Notes under the pieces: model-generated | What the model was told of the DNA's origin: nothing | The model's input: the letters and a program-made list of their open reading frames with translations, nothing else | Databases searched by the model: none | Made by a program: the position numbers and the translations under genes | From: Alentia gelatinosa | Lineage: Eukaryota; Annelida; Polychaeta; Phyllodocida; Polynoidae | Length of the DNA stretch: 64,000 nt | NCBI GenBank assembly: GCA_950022655.1 | Contig: OX465584.1 | Location: 30,942,988-31,006,987, forward strand | Direction: 5' to 3' | Shown: positions 11,871 through 29,629 of the stretch, one piece after another | Numbering within the stretch: the first letter of the stretch is position 1 | Layout: each line of letters begins with the position of its first letter

Positions 11871-14469
11871 GTGAACAACTACCAGTCGTAACCCGAGATG
11901 GTCAGTTCAACCAGGCCGGGATTCAGTCATTGTCAGCCATGCCCTCAACATGTCTTGTGATAGTAGCCTCATGGCACGCAGGCCAAAGTGAGGAAAAATA
12001 TAAAAACACAGAATACTTATGGGTTTCCAATCCACAGCCACCTAACTAAAACGTTCTTACAAAGATCCAATTTGTTTGAATCAGCTAATGTGTCCAAAGC
12101 GTGTTCCATATACATAGAATTTATTACAGATTCATCCATGTCTTTCCTGCCCTGAAGGGGTTCCGCCTCTTCGACTCCATTGTAGGGCGTTCATTGTTTC
12201 TTAAAACGTAGGTAAGGTGTGTATATGTGTAGTACAGTATGTATATTTATACAGTGGAACCTTGATATGACGAAGGACAGTTAAGATAAGGTAAATTCCC
12301 CATTATGGGCCGATCGTTGTAATTGAGTCGAGTGTAAATATACAGAGAGGAATGATTATAAAATCTGCCATGTTCTACCTTAGCTTTAACACTAGAACAA
12401 AACTGACCTACATAGCAGTAGTCATCTACAATTCTTCTTAATTATCCAACCAGATTATACATTTGACTACAATTCTATTCTACCACAGGTGTCATAATCC
12501 TATGAGGCGGTACGATATATAGCCCTATAAGATCCAGGTTTCTGATCTAAGACCTCGAGATCTACTCTAACCAGCTACATGTTTCTAAATTGCTTGTTCC
12601 AAAATCTCAAAGATATCACATCTCTATTACTCAGAGCAAAGTTGAAAGGCATTCAGTCACAATGTTAGATACCAGGGTTCAGAATTCTGGAAGATATTAC
12701 TGTTCAGAGCAGGCTAGTTAAGAAGGAGTATTGGAACCAGTGCTGGTTTTCCTGTACAGAGGAGTACACGGTCCAGAGGCAGTTCAGATCTGACGCACTT
12801 CATTCTATTTGAGATCATTTAACTTAAGAAAGCCAATGAGAGATATTTTCTCTGATTGTAGCGGAGTGGTCGCCATTACGAATTTACACTGTAGCACACC
12901 CTTGTTATAACACTTGAACCCGTGACGTCACTGTAGATAGGTCGTAGTCACGTGGACAGATCTTAATGTCCTGATTGGTGGGCAGATGCCGAGCCCATAG
13001 TCTGTACTTTTATCTTGGAGGAAATGTGGCCATGGAAATACCGTTGGTTGCAGCCACACATCCTTACACACTAGATGTCAGACCCTACTTCACATTAGCA
13101 TAAACAACATGTCAAACGCAGGGATTCCGAGAGCATAATGCGATATTCCGGTAGACAGAGGTCATTCCTGATTCCAATGTACACAGAAAGAAACCTGTTA
13201 CTGGATATTTCCCGTTCTCTACCTCTAGTAGTAAGTCAGCCTAATGTAGGGAGTGATAGTTCAGGTTTAATAGGTAGATTTAATATATACCTTTTCATCA
13301 GAGCCTAATATCTAGCGTTCCGGCATAGGTTGCAGACAGCCGTAGGCTAGTTCACATTAGAATTGTACAGATTACACATTTTATACAACTCACTGAGTTT
13401 TCATTTTACACGATAAATAGCGTAGTCATGTATTTTGTCTGCGACGGAAATTAAATTCTGATGCAATAACAGTGTCTGGATAAACGGGCTGTGAGGATAG
13501 ACTATATATTGATATACCTTGACTATAACTGTGGAATTTAATACAGTTACTGTGTGTTAAGCAAGTAGCAGAGAGTAGCAAGCGTCTAGCAACTTAGTTC
13601 AGAATGCAGCAGACAATCACATATAGCAAAGTTCCAATGTTAGATCAGGCTCATATATGTGATTCAAAATAGAGTAGCTCAGCATACTAAATGCTTGAAG
13701 AACAAGATCAGGAATTGTTTTGTGTATATTACCACCGACATGTATTTAAACTTTATAACGAACTAGCAGAGTTAGGTAGGCAGTCTCCTATGTAGTGGCG
13801 CGATGCAGTGGCCTGACATTATCCCTTTGCCAGGTGCAGAGCGTGAGGTAGATGTGGAGGTGTGTTCCAGATGGTACCTCCCTTCACTATGATACACCCA
13901 GCTATGCAACATCATCACATGCTTCACGTTAGCAAGGGGACGCCTAAAGGACAGAATCTCGAGAAAAACGGTCTTCCTTGGGACCTTTTAAGTAGCTGTA
14001 GTTGGATTCAGAACTTTCTTCTTGGACTTCTTTAACCGTGACTAAACATTCCTACTATTTGCGGCACCAGGGTTAGCTGGGGAAGCTGATGGGGATTGTA
14101 CAGTTAGCTAGTTGTACCCTAACCACCCCTACACCAACACGAGTTAAATACAGCTGGTCTATATATGTTTTACTCGAGTATTAGGTGAGGAATGATGCCA
14201 TTGGCCCTGAAAGAAATCTTCTTCCTGTCAGTCAGGCACAGTAGTGCCTTGGATGCAGAGATAACAGGCACATGTTTAATGTCAAAGTCATGACCTTCAG
14301 AATTGACAAGTTATCAATTATGTGGCCAAAAGGGGTTGTGCTAATTACAATAGGGCAGTTGTATATTGTATCACTAGAAGAGTCACATGAGGATGGTTCA
14401 AATATAATAAAAATGTGTGTACGATACCAGTTGAGAAAGATAGTTCCCTCTGTTTAACCCTTCTGTACT
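11871..14469. other. OSBPL9 3' UTR and/or intergenic sequence
   Basis: Sequence after the OSBPL9 stop codon. No further coding exon is recognisable on either strand. Part must be 3' UTR, but I could not place its polyadenylation site with confidence. Confidence 0.4.
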
Positions 14470-15480
14470 GTTCCATACGTATGCATCTAGAATACTTGAA
14501 TAGTGTACATTTATAGGGATGATGTGTATACATATTCCATATGCATGCATCTATGGCACATGAATGCATACACTGAAGGAGGTGATGTTTGGAGTCATGT
14601 ATAATTCAATATATGTGCCTCAGATTCGCAAATAGTATACGCTCCAGAGGTGGTGTCAGCAACCATGTGTTATAGTATACGCATAGGACTTGTGAATAGT
14701 TAATGTTGACAGAGACGAGGATTGGAGTCATGTATACGAAGTATACGAAAATGGGGCTACTGTAATTGTGCGTAAAGAATACGCGGTATAATTGTCAATT
14801 AGATTATCCCAATGACGAAGGCAGAGGGATAATTTTATTGAAAATTTACAAGTATTTTACGTACAACTACAGTAACCCTGTATTATTATATACCTTAAAC
14901 GGCGAAATTTTATTACGTAATTACTTCTATTGGTGTCTATTGGATTGCTTACTCCGTATGTCACAGTGTGACGTACATTCCTAAATACGATATGGCGGTA
15001 TACGTAGGATTACGGCCACAGGTACATCATAATGCGACATATATGCCTGAGACTGATGGAAAGTGTAAGGTGACAGGTGATGGACAGTGTTATGCATTAA
15101 TATTTATGTATCTGATTTATTGATATTGCATGCTGACAGGGGTAATTTTCAGAGTTTTGCATTATTTCACATTAATTCATCTAAGATATATTGATAGTGT
15201 ACACTGATGGATGTGATGTGTTGAATCCTACATTATCTGATAGATATGAAACAAAACTATGAACAGTTGTACACTGATAACTTTGATGACACAAGTCTTG
15301 CATTATCCTATTCCAGTACATCCATGAGATATGAATATTGTACGTTAACAGAAGGGATGTTTGGAGTCATTCATTATTCTATATATGCCTCAGACTCATA
15401 AATCGTTTACGCTGGGAGAGGTATTCCGAGTCATCTACAGTTCAATATACATGTATCTATGAGACATGAATGTTGTCATT
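14470..15480. repeat. Degenerate tandem repeat interrupted by other sequence
   Basis: Repeated words recur irregularly: TATGCATCTATG-GACATGAAT-GT, TACACTGA-AGAGGTGATG, GGAGTCAT-TATTATTCAATATATG and CCTCAGACTCATAAAT. The array is seen at 14470-14740 and 15040-15480; the part between (about 14750-15030) does not share the words and looks like an insertion. No gene is supported. Confidence 0.55.
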
Positions 15481-17115
15481 CACTGGTCTTCGTGTATGTA
15501 TGAGATCAGTTGACTGCAAAAGGAATATCCTCTACAGTCAGCATATGATTGGTCAATCGTGAATGAAGTACAGTCTGTGGCACGATGTTAACTCGCCTAT
15601 TATTGGTTGGACGAACATGATAAAAGTTAAAGTCACAAATAGGATTCTATTAAAGTGAAGGTATGTAACTTATAATGGTAAGCTACTAACAAATGAAAAG
15701 ATTAAATATTTCGTTAAATGCAATCGCTTTAAGCCAAACGAGGATTAGTTATGGCCTTTCTGCGATTTTCCTTGGTCATATGTTCGTGGGTTATTACACC
15801 TCAACAAAGAAGCACGGGAAGTTGCACACAGGGTATACAAGAAACAAGATGGAAATGTAATCAGATTGAACAGAAGTAATACATTTACAATTACGTAATG
15901 ACTCAACTCGGAAACACTAGTGTTCATTTTGGCCAAACATTCTCAAGTGTACATATTGGTAGCAATTCAAACGGTAGAATTCCTCTCATAATTCTGTATA
16001 GTTTAAGACCAGAATACACCAGGCTTCTATTTGTAGGGCTGTGTTTAGGCGCTACTAAAAAGCAATTGCTCACGGTACTGAAATACGTTGAAATTTTATT
16101 GCTTCCTTGTATATTTCTGACTTCTTGAAAATGTCAATGTAGACTGACTCCGAAGACTCTTCGGTAGAAATTCGCTGGTTTAATATATATTGCGACGTAT
16201 ACTATAAGATGTGGGTTTCTGTCATTTGCGCATCTGTTTGTCATGAATGAACAGTGCATACATTAACTCTACGTTTTTTGGAGTCGGAGGCTATGTTGTA
16301 AGTCTATCTTATTCTGTAGACGGACTGGGCCTTCGAAACACCCGGCCGTATTGACAGAATGAGGTTTTGTATTGGCATTTCCTCCTTCTCTGTGATCTAT
16401 TTGCTGAATTATGAATTATCTTAATGCTTAGGGTAATTTTTGGTTTCGGTATCTTATTAATGGGTTTTGGGTTAAAACTATTAATTCTATGAACAACGGA
16501 CTTCCAGTTTAAGGAGTAGCTCTAGGTCGATGCATACACTAAAGAGATTGTGATGTCATTAAAGCAAAGCGTAGTATTTGTTATTTAGTATACATATATC
16601 GACTTAAATCGGCTTTAAGAGACAGGTTACTGAAGAAAAGGCTCAGATCGCTTGGTAATTAATGCTAGTTGTAATTAAATTTATCTATCTGCAGATGCGT
16701 GGCCTTTAGAGAAATATAGTTCTACTATATACGATGTACAGGACGGTGTAAATAGTCACATATATAAATATATCTATATATATATACAAATTACAAATAA
16801 AACTTTTTATTAAAAAAAACAGTGCTATTTGGTTTTCATTTTAATCAGCACATACCACCAATTGGTCTCCTATTTTCCCTATCTGGCAAAAATCATCACT
16901 CGCTTGGGCAAATAAGTAAGGTTTCCCAAGCGACTGCATTTTTCTATATCACGGACCTATACCCAAATCCGCAATCAAATTAGTTTAATAGATATTGCAG
17001 TCCCGTGCCAGAAGTTTAAAGCTGTCATTAAATAAACAATCTTAATGATAATTTTAAAAAATATGACCCCGCACCTCACAGGAGAGGACGGATCTGTGTG
17101 TAGGGTGGTCAGTGT
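15481..17115. other. Non-coding stretch, nothing recognised
   Basis: AT-rich sequence with scattered stops in all frames and only short open frames that resemble no protein I know. An AATAAA at about 16796 is followed by an A/T-rich end, which could be a distant 3' end of a transcript. Confidence 0.35.
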
Positions 17116-17117
17116 AC

Positions 17118-17245
17118 TCTCACACATAGACTTGCTCAAGTCTTTGATTATTAACATTCATTAAATGATTAATCACAATCAGAATAAAGTTAATTAAAGT
17201 ATGTATCTTTCTCTGACTGGCCCATGAATCAAAGACTTGTCCACT
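17118..17245. repeat. Dispersed repeat family B, copy 1
   Basis: The segment TAGACTTGCTCAAGTCTTTG followed by ATT-TTAACATTCATTAAAT-ATTAA is nearly the same at 59030-59066. An inverted piece, AATCAAAGACTTG, occurs at 17227-17239. A later CTGACTGGCCCA also has a counterpart after the 59-kb copy. Class unknown; SINE-like or MITE-like are both possible. Confidence 0.6.
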
Positions 17246-17439
17246 ATGAACAGAATCTCCTGTTCATGTCCCCAAGCCACTCCCAGTAACACTATACTTC
17301 CTCCTAACACTCCCCACTCCCCTCCTCCAGTTCCCTGGCTGGCTGTGTTGTCATAGCAATAAATTTAGCCTACTCCTGACTGTGACCCGATTAAGATCAA
17401 AGTGAGAGGGTATCAATCTCCCATCAGATATCTGACCAG

Positions 17440-17720
17440 TAGTCATGATATCTGTATGGAGAGTGTTGGAAATACTGGCGCTATACAGCGCCAGAAATCT
17501 AACACCATTACCGATTGTACCAGTCCCTGTATCCCAGCAAGGGAGGAGACATAGGACCCAGGGACTGGAGCCAGTCTACCTCACACACTGCTGGCGACCG
17601 TACCGGCACCGTACTCAGCGCCGTGAGTATATGGCGGACTTACAGGATAGAATAGTGGGCACCTGGCTTTGGGAGACAGTGGTGTGCGCTTGGTGGGCTA
17701 TAGAAAGATTATCGTAGATG
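17440..17720. other. GC-richer stretch of unknown nature
   Basis: More GC-rich than its surroundings, with a perfect hairpin CTGGCGCTATACAGCGCCAG at 17475-17494. The 90-codon open frame here has no features of a known family. It may be part of an unrecognised repeat. Confidence 0.3.
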
Positions 17721-18192
17721 GATCCCCCTGGGATTACAGTTTTTATAATAAAAGATAATAAAGCCTTGTATGTGTTCTGTTTAAGACAAAGAGAACTACT
17801 GAACCACACACAGTGTTCATTGTCCTTTAATATATATGTACATAGCTGCAGTACAACAGTCACTGTTTGTCCCCAAGTCACCCCAGAACCTTAGTGTACG
17901 GGAGCAGTGATATCACAAAGGCCACTGTGGGAGGGTACCACGGGTCACCACCGCTTTATATTCTCTGGGATGGGAGAATTACATACATCAGTAAGGTCTT
18001 AACTGTGGTCAGTGAAAACGAGGATAGTTTCAGACGGGTGTTCCACCGAGTAGTTTACTGCTTTCAACTCAAGACGCCAATGAGTAATAAATTACTTCTT
18101 GCGAAAGTCACTCAAATGAGGTCCACCAGGTATGGGACAGAAATCAAGACCTCTTGCAAATTTCTCTCGAGGGGACACGATATTCAGAGATT

Positions 18193-18230
18193 AAAAAAGG
18201 GAGGGAGGGAGGGAAGGAGGGAGGGAATCC
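18193..18230. repeat. (GGGA)n purine tract
   Basis: Tandem GGGA units with one AGGA variant. Low complexity; no coding support. Confidence 0.8.
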
Positions 18231-18910
18231 ATGAATAGGGAAAAGGCCTGCATTAATTGGCTACTTAGATGCCTTCTCCTCTTGTGAAGTCAGCAGTTCA
18301 TGGATCAATGCACACATATATTTAGCTATCTGAGGGCGATTTCAATTGGCAATCAACAATATCTTACAAACGTTTTGCACTGCATCATGGTGACACCTTC
18401 ATGGATGAGCGCGCACAGACCTGTTCCTCTGACAATGTGGCTCAAACTTGGAGAAAAACTTTGTTCCTATGTACACCAATAAAGTAGGTCAAACCAATAT
18501 CTGGTGGTAAATGATCTTGCAAATAAACTAATATCATTTGAATGGGTCTTAGAACAAAGTTATGAACCATTTTGACTTGTTTGTATGTAAATATGCTGAA
18601 TAAACCACCCACTTATACAACTGCTACCTCCCCCCTCCCATTATGAGATTTGGCAAAAATACATGAATACCCCATCAAATATACATTCCACCTAAATAGT
18701 AACACTTCCTATTGTGTAAGCAACTGTCAGTGCCACTTATGGAGATGTTACATAATGCTGAATGTAAATCAATATTGAGGAAACATCCGTTTGAGTATGC
18801 CCATTTCACCACAAATCTCTCCCCCCCCCCCCCCCCCACTTTTAACAAATACTTGAATATCTCGGTAAATATAGTATCTACTTAGAAAATTCCACTTCCT
18901 AGCACTTACT

Positions 18911-19475
18911 GTCTTTTATTACCCACCTAATACGTAGTCTCGATAGGAAATATATAGAGCACCTGGAAACAGCTACCCGGAGATTCTGACATGTGAGAAT
19001 CTCCTGCAGGAGATTCCGCAAAAAAAGTCCCATCCATGAGAAAGTCAAATCATCATTTACTTCGAAACAAGTTTCATGGATAATCATTCAATATAAATTA
19101 TTTACAATTAGTCCTAATAATCTCATTTACCATCAGATCTCAAGGTTATAAAACGTTTTACATGCTAAAATCACAGGTTAATGGGGAACTTAATTACTGG
19201 TGTAAGTCAGCTCCGAATTACTGCCATGTTTGACAGTGCTGTGGTGTCTGGAACTAAATGGCTTACAGAAACTTTTTAGTTGCCATAGATTTGTTATTAA
19301 TCTTGTAGGTGGGTAATAAATACAATAACGACTGGTTTTGTATATGTCTGACTGTAATATCCTCGTAGTTGACGACGTAATATCCTCGCTAATCGCTCAG
19401 ATATTACTATGCGTCAACTACTCGGAGATTACGGCACCTCGTATACAAAACCAGTCATTATTGTGTATGTATTCT
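18911..19475. mobile_element. Composite hairpin element, copy 2
   Basis: Inverted short ends TTATTACCCACCTAATAC (18917) and TAGGTGGGTAATAAATAC (19305) bound about 400 bases. Directly after comes a strong palindrome: ACAATAACGACTGGTTTTGT (19322) pairs with ACAAAACCAGTCATTATTGT, with inner arm GTTGACGACGTAATATCCTC against GATATTACTATGCGTCAAC. The hairpin core is shared with 3.2 kb and 62.7 kb. It encodes no protein. Confidence 0.72.
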
Positions 19476-19935
19476 CTTTCAAATGAGGCATATCATATTA
19501 TTATGATTCAACCAGTTTAAGGGGTAGAAATATGTCCATAAAGGAGTTCTTAAAAATGGACCTGTGACTACAAAAGTCCCCCCTTTTCTTTTCAAAATAT
19601 TAAAACTGTAAGGCATTGTACCACCATAAAACCTTCTGTCCAAAACGGAAATCGTATTCCTATCTGTACTTAAACATAATATGGCACGTAAATATACTCA
19701 CTTATATTGCTTCTAATTAATCAATTACACTGAGTATATATACCCTTCAAGAGAGAACATAAATAATATGTACAAAATTATAGTATACATAGATACAGGA
19801 CCGAATTCTTGCCTAGCAAAGTTTTCCCAGATCGTGGTCTATCAATTTATTGTGGTAATTTAAGGTGTAACGGCGTATTTTCGAGCTATGAGGAGGCACA
19901 CCATAGATGCAAGTCATGGTGAGAAAAACATCGTA

Positions 19936-20917
19936 AAGGGCTAGATCCACCAAGCGAAATTAGGGCCGGCCGATGTCCGCGCGGGTGGAATACGGACGTC
20001 GGCTGCTCCCGCCTCTGGTCGCCTCAAGCCGGTTGATATAATCGCCTTGGTGGATCAGCAAATAATGTCAAATCGGCTGGGGCCGGCCGCACCCGGCTGA
20101 GGCCGGACCTAGTCGCCTCTCCCATATCACCATCGTCCGTAGCCGTGTGGCCCCCGTGTGGGAGCCGGCCGGACGTCGCCTCTGGCCGGCCGGCTCAAAA
20201 TGAAAATTATTTGCTGGTCCACTGACCCAGCCGTGTAGAGTCGGCTAGAAACTCCCTAGCCGACGCTAGCCGGCCCTAGCCGACGCAAAACTGATTTATT
20301 TGCTTTTTAAAGGCGGCCTGACGGACGATTTGAAGAGTACGACACCCACCCGCGGGCTCTGCCAGGAGTTGCGGCGAGGGAACGCCGCCAACATAGCGCA
20401 AGCCATACCGGCGATACCCGAAGCCGCAAACGGACATCGGAAATTCCGACACTATCGTCAGAATTCTAGCGCCATAGCGTGCCATACACACTCATAACAT
20501 TAATCCTTATCTTTATTTACCTTCATTGTTCGATTTAACGTGTATTTCCGCGGTTATTTGATGTTTTCTGACCGTTCCCGTACAAATTCCGGCATGCCGG
20601 CACACTGCTCCGCTCGATACGCGGCTTCCGCGGGTTCAGAGCGTCGAAGTGTATCGCCGCACGCGGCGCTGCTTATCGAGGAACTCGATTACTACGTAAA
20701 ATACCATGCGCGCCGCCTATCGAATCAATGGAGAACTCGGCTGGCCCGTCCCCGCGGGCGCCGTGTGGACGTCGGCCGGCTGGAAATAACTATTTGGTGG
20801 ATCAGCACGGAGAATTCGAGACGGCCGGACAGCCTGCCTAGGCGATTATAGCAGAAATGACCGTCGTCCAAAGCCGGCTGGACGTCGCCTCTGCAGTTCT
20901 TGGTGGATCTAGCCCTT
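19936..20917. mobile_element. GC-rich inverted-repeat element (non-autonomous, Harbinger-related candidate)
   Basis: Perfect 19-bp inverted ends AAGGGCTAGATCCACCAAG (19936-19954) and its complement (20899-20917). Inside, TTGGTGGATCAGCA recurs near 20050 and 20794, and the sequence is dense in CCGGCCG words, in contrast to the AT-rich flanks. The plan (terminal repeat, then an inverted copy of the CCACCAA motif about 110 bases in) mirrors the ends of the 47362 transposon. The flanks are TAA on the left and TCA on the right if the ends are set one base inward, so a target duplication is only approximate. Short open frames inside have no recognisable domain. Confidence 0.75.
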
Positions 20918-23092
20918 CAATATAATAGTCGCCTTGTAGACATTGCGAAATTTAGATAAATACAAAGGAAAAACTTGAAATTTCGGATATCAGTAATTTA
21001 TCGGAATATTTGCATCCCTGGAGTACTTTTAACACTATGATGCAATCCCAATGATCCATTCGCTTATTCCCAATCCTGTCGATCAAAAGTCCCTTTCAAT
21101 TAGCGGTATTTCTATCAGAATCTGCGCTTTTATTATTGTAGCACCAGGTTCCTACCTTCAAGACGAGACAGGTTACAAAATACAATATCCCACATTTCTG
21201 TATTCGAAAAATGAGGCGATTAATTATTTAACTAATGATATACTTGATTGTTTTGGCTAACGTGTAATGACTGCACCTTGTATGGTTTTAGAGCCCCTGA
21301 ATGCGACACCTCCCTGTAATACATATGCACATACATACTTCATCAATACTTGATTAAAACAGTTCAATAAACCAGTATGAGGCAACAAATTCATATAACA
21401 ACATGTGACTTTACTTCCCGTAGTCAATAGAATGACTGATATTTATTTCAACTTGTTTTAAAATTGTGTAAGCACCTTGATTTCTCATCGCCTAATAAAT
21501 TTCATTTTATAGTGAAACATATAGACAGACATCGGAATCACAGACATAAACGACCTTCCTAAATAGTGGGCATACTCTAAATGCACCTCATGAATTAGAG
21601 AAAAAAGAAATAAGATATGTCTAACTTCCATGAGATAATATGTTGAAAAGATAATGTGCGGAGGAATATACATATATATTTTCAATAGCGAATCTTTGAG
21701 TTCAGAGATTATGGCACTAGTGAGATTTGCCTTTCTGTAACTACACAGGCCAGACAAAACGGCCCAAAGTACATGTAGTACTTCAAGAAAGTTAAAACCA
21801 ATCAAACATAAAACGAAATTGATAGTCACTAAAACGTAGAATTCAATTTAAAAAAACTGGCAAGATGCCACGTATTTATAACGTAACGATCAATAAGAGG
21901 CTATACCTCTTATTATACCTACTCGTACAAAACGTACGGAATGTAATGATGCTGGATATCGACAAGAGCATTGCCAGTTTCCCACTAGAGTTAAGAGCTT
22001 GTCTCCGCAGAAAATAATAAAAGGTTCAATAACTTCTGGCCTGGTCATGACATTCGGATATTTTTTAATACATTTTTAATTGGTGTTTCCTTCGATTCCA
22101 TATACAATGAGTACAGATTACAAAGGTTACTCCCCTAGACTGGTAAAGAGGGCTCAACAAAAAGTATATGCGTAGTGGACAGGTTATGAAGGCAAATCTC
22201 AGCAATTTATGTTCCTACTAATTTCCGATATTTTTTTCATGTATCGAGTGTGAATATCTTTCATGATCTGTTGTACGATTTGTTGGGTAACTGCAGCCTT
22301 GCTGATTCCGTAGAAACTAAAACGAGCCCAAATCAAGACGGATTCGGTGCATCGATTTAACAGTTTGTCACACCATCTGCAGATAAAATCTGTTGAAATT
22401 TCAGTTTATTCGTGGCTTTATATAAAGGTGCCTTTTACTACCAAGGAATAAGTACCCTTTACCATAACATTTCAAGTGATATAACTTGAATAGCATATAA
22501 TCCATACCGGGTTTTTTTAGACTTAATGTACTGCTATTTCGTAACGAAACGAAACAAGTAGATACTGAGATATACATAACTTTCAAATTTATCAAAAAGA
22601 TAAAATGTCAAACCGTACCCCCTTCCCTGAGCTTTTGTACTGAGACCCCGTTCACACTGCTGCAACACCATTATTGCCTCATCGATGCCCTCGTCGCTAC
22701 CCAACTACCCCCGTGGCTATGTTAATAATAAATATGATACGGTTTCAATTCATCCTAATTCACATTAAATACATCCCCCCTCTACTCTAAGAAGTATGTA
22801 ACCTTTTTCATTTCCTTTTTGTGTCAATTAGAACCGATGACATGCGAACTGATGTGTTTAGGAATGATGAAAATACCATACATCCAACTGCACACAAAAA
22901 AACATTTCATGATGTGCGATACGATCGCACCATCACAAACCTGGTCACATTGGTGAGACTGGATCGTACAAACACCGATTGTCCATCTTATTACTCAAGG
23001 AGCAAAAAAAAACTGTGCAAGACGATCGCGCCACAGCCGTGGGACTAGGGCTTACTTAAGTAGCCTACACTATGAAGGAGGCGCTAATGGAA
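20918..23092. other. Intergenic or 3' UTR stretch
   Basis: AT-rich, no recognisable coding exon. Its right end probably includes the 3' UTR of the minus-strand MFSD13A-like gene. Confidence 0.4.
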
Positions 23093-27331
<4,239 letters not shown>

Positions 27332-27811
27332 GGCTGACTTCGTTCGAGCCTGAGACAAATGGGAAATGGTGATAATTAAAATTTTCAAAATGACCACTTT
27401 ACCCTTTTATAAGATAAAAAAAAAGATTTAAAAAAAAAAAATGTGTAAAAGTGCACCATTTGCCCTCGTTGTAGTCAACTCTAGCGAAACCTGGGCTGCA
27501 TCCCACCCACATCCTCACTTTCGGTATCGATATAACCAGACGATTGCAGGACGTCAGGGCCCACCACCCGAAAGTTGGGACGTTAGGGCCCAGCTTTTAC
27601 CGGACGGGTAAAAGTCGTAGTCACACCTGTGGTGCCGGGAGGGAGAAATAGCATAAATAGGCATAAGGGCCCACCTAATTTTCCGGGGATAGGTCAGGGT
27701 ATCTCCGAGTGCGGTCGACTTACATTTTACCGAATTTGATCATGAAAAAAGGAAAATCGTGAAATGTTGAAGATCCGCAATTCATTCGTTACTCACTAGA
27801 ATACTTGCATT

Positions 27812-29340
27812 ATTGGCCACATTACTGGGAAAAATTCTTGAGCGTATAGTCCATACTAATTTGTATGGCTTTTTGGAAAATATAGACTATTTTAATCAGA
27901 ATCAATACGGATTTAGAAAAAATAGAAGTACAGGGGGGGCCATTTTTAAACTAGTACAAAATTTATTGGAGGGAGAAAACAATGGATACATAACAATAGC
28001 ACTTAATATTGATATTAAGAAAGCCTTTGACTGCGTAAATCATTATATTTTGTTACAGAAATCATCTGATGCCAGGATAGGTCCACATTTATTAAAATGG
28101 TTTGAAAGTTATTTGAGCAATAGGGTTTGCCATACTAGATATGATGGACTATACTCAAGTAAGGAGAGTGTCACGCTAGGGGTACCTCAGGGTTCCATAC
28201 TGGGCCCGTTGTTATTCCTAGTATATATAAATGATCTCCCGTATTGCATTCCTAACAACTTTAATATTTTGTATGCGGATGATTTGGTAGTGTTGTGCAG
28301 GGGGAAAACCCTTTTAGAAGCTGAAAAAAATGTTCAAAATACCCTTGCTAAACTGTATAATTGGTATACAGCCAATAGGCTAACGATGAATTTAAACAAA
28401 ACAAAGATGGTATATCATGGACCAAAGGTAAAGATCAAACGCGAGTTATTGGGCTTAATAGAAATTGAGGGAATCACTATAGAAGTCAGGGATCATAGGG
28501 GTTTTAATTGAGAGTGATCTGAGTTTTAAGAAACACTGTGAAAAATTGCTTAGAATCCTACAAGAAAAGTGTAATATTTTTAGACGATTGAGAGTATTTC
28601 TTGAGAAAAATACCGCGTTAATTGTACTATGTACATGTCTATTACCGATAGTAGATCATGGGTCGTTCTTATTAGAAGGTACGAACATGGGAACTAAAGA
28701 AAAATTAAATAAGGGGATTTATATGGGATTAAGAATAGCATTAGGGAAAGAGGCATACCAAGGAGACAAATACATAAGAACGGAAGATTTGTTAGCGAAA
28801 TGTAAAGTTACGTGTCCAGATGTTCGACGAAAAATGTTATTACTGGGAATAATAAGAGGATTATATAAATTAGGGGGGTTAGAACTTAAGAATAATGTAA
28901 GTGAAAGACCACAAACGAGGGAGTCATCTAAAAAATTTATTTATTTGTCACGACCAAAAATAGAGAAATCTAAGAAATCAAGTATTTACAAAGGTATTGG
29001 GATCTGGAATGCTTTATCTAAAGAAGCACAAGAAACAATGTCCAAGACTCAGTTTAAGAAAACATTACTGAAAAAACTGTTAGAATAAGACGATAGAGGC
29101 ATAAATGTATGATAATAGGCACATTGTATATGTAAATAATGTAATTCTTTATCGAAATACTAATTTGCTGAAAATACTGTAAATATGAAAATAACAGGAA
29201 ATTTTTTTCATGCATTTCATCTCATTGTATATATCATTGTTGTTAAGTTGGTGTTGGTTCCTTTGTCGTATTTGGTAGGAAGAGCGATGTATTACGTCGA
29301 GTGCAATAAAGACATTTTTAAAAAAACAACAACAAAAACT
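27812..29340 (+). pseudogene. Non-LTR retrotransposon fragment, RT domain with frameshift
   Basis: A 5'-truncated reverse transcriptase of the APE-type (Jockey/CR1-like) group. The first frame, 27813-28511, has QYGFRKNRSTGG, the IDIKKAFD block, GVPQGSILGPLLFLVYINDL and the catalytic YADD. About 28495-28510 the frame shifts, and the C-terminal part continues in 28512-29088 with the usual closing IYKGIGIWNALSKEAQ. The 3' end is an A-rich tail near 29315-29340 after AATAAAG. No endonuclease or ORF1 is present. It lies upstream of the MFSD13A-like gene on the opposite strand. Confidence 0.88.
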
Positions 29341-29629
29341 ACAATACCAAATAGCACCATGGTCCCCAAAAAGATATTTACGTACTGTGTTTTAACCTCA
29401 ATTGCGACTTTATATAGAACAAATCTATTTACAATAGAACCCCGCAACACGGATGTGTTATATAGCCCTTCAGGCATGGATGGAAACCCAGGCAGCATGT
29501 TGCACAATTCATACACCGCACTACTATTACCTTCACCCCCCCCCCCCCCCCCCCCTCAACGAAGCTGAGGATGACATAGAATTCACAGGTCGCGTCTCCT
29601 ATTTCAGAATCACGAGACCTGGGTCCTGT

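Noticed and set aside
17445..18238. Plus-strand 90- and 123-codon frames
   Set aside because: No recognisable domain, no splice context that joins them, and low-complexity ends; not enough support for a gene.
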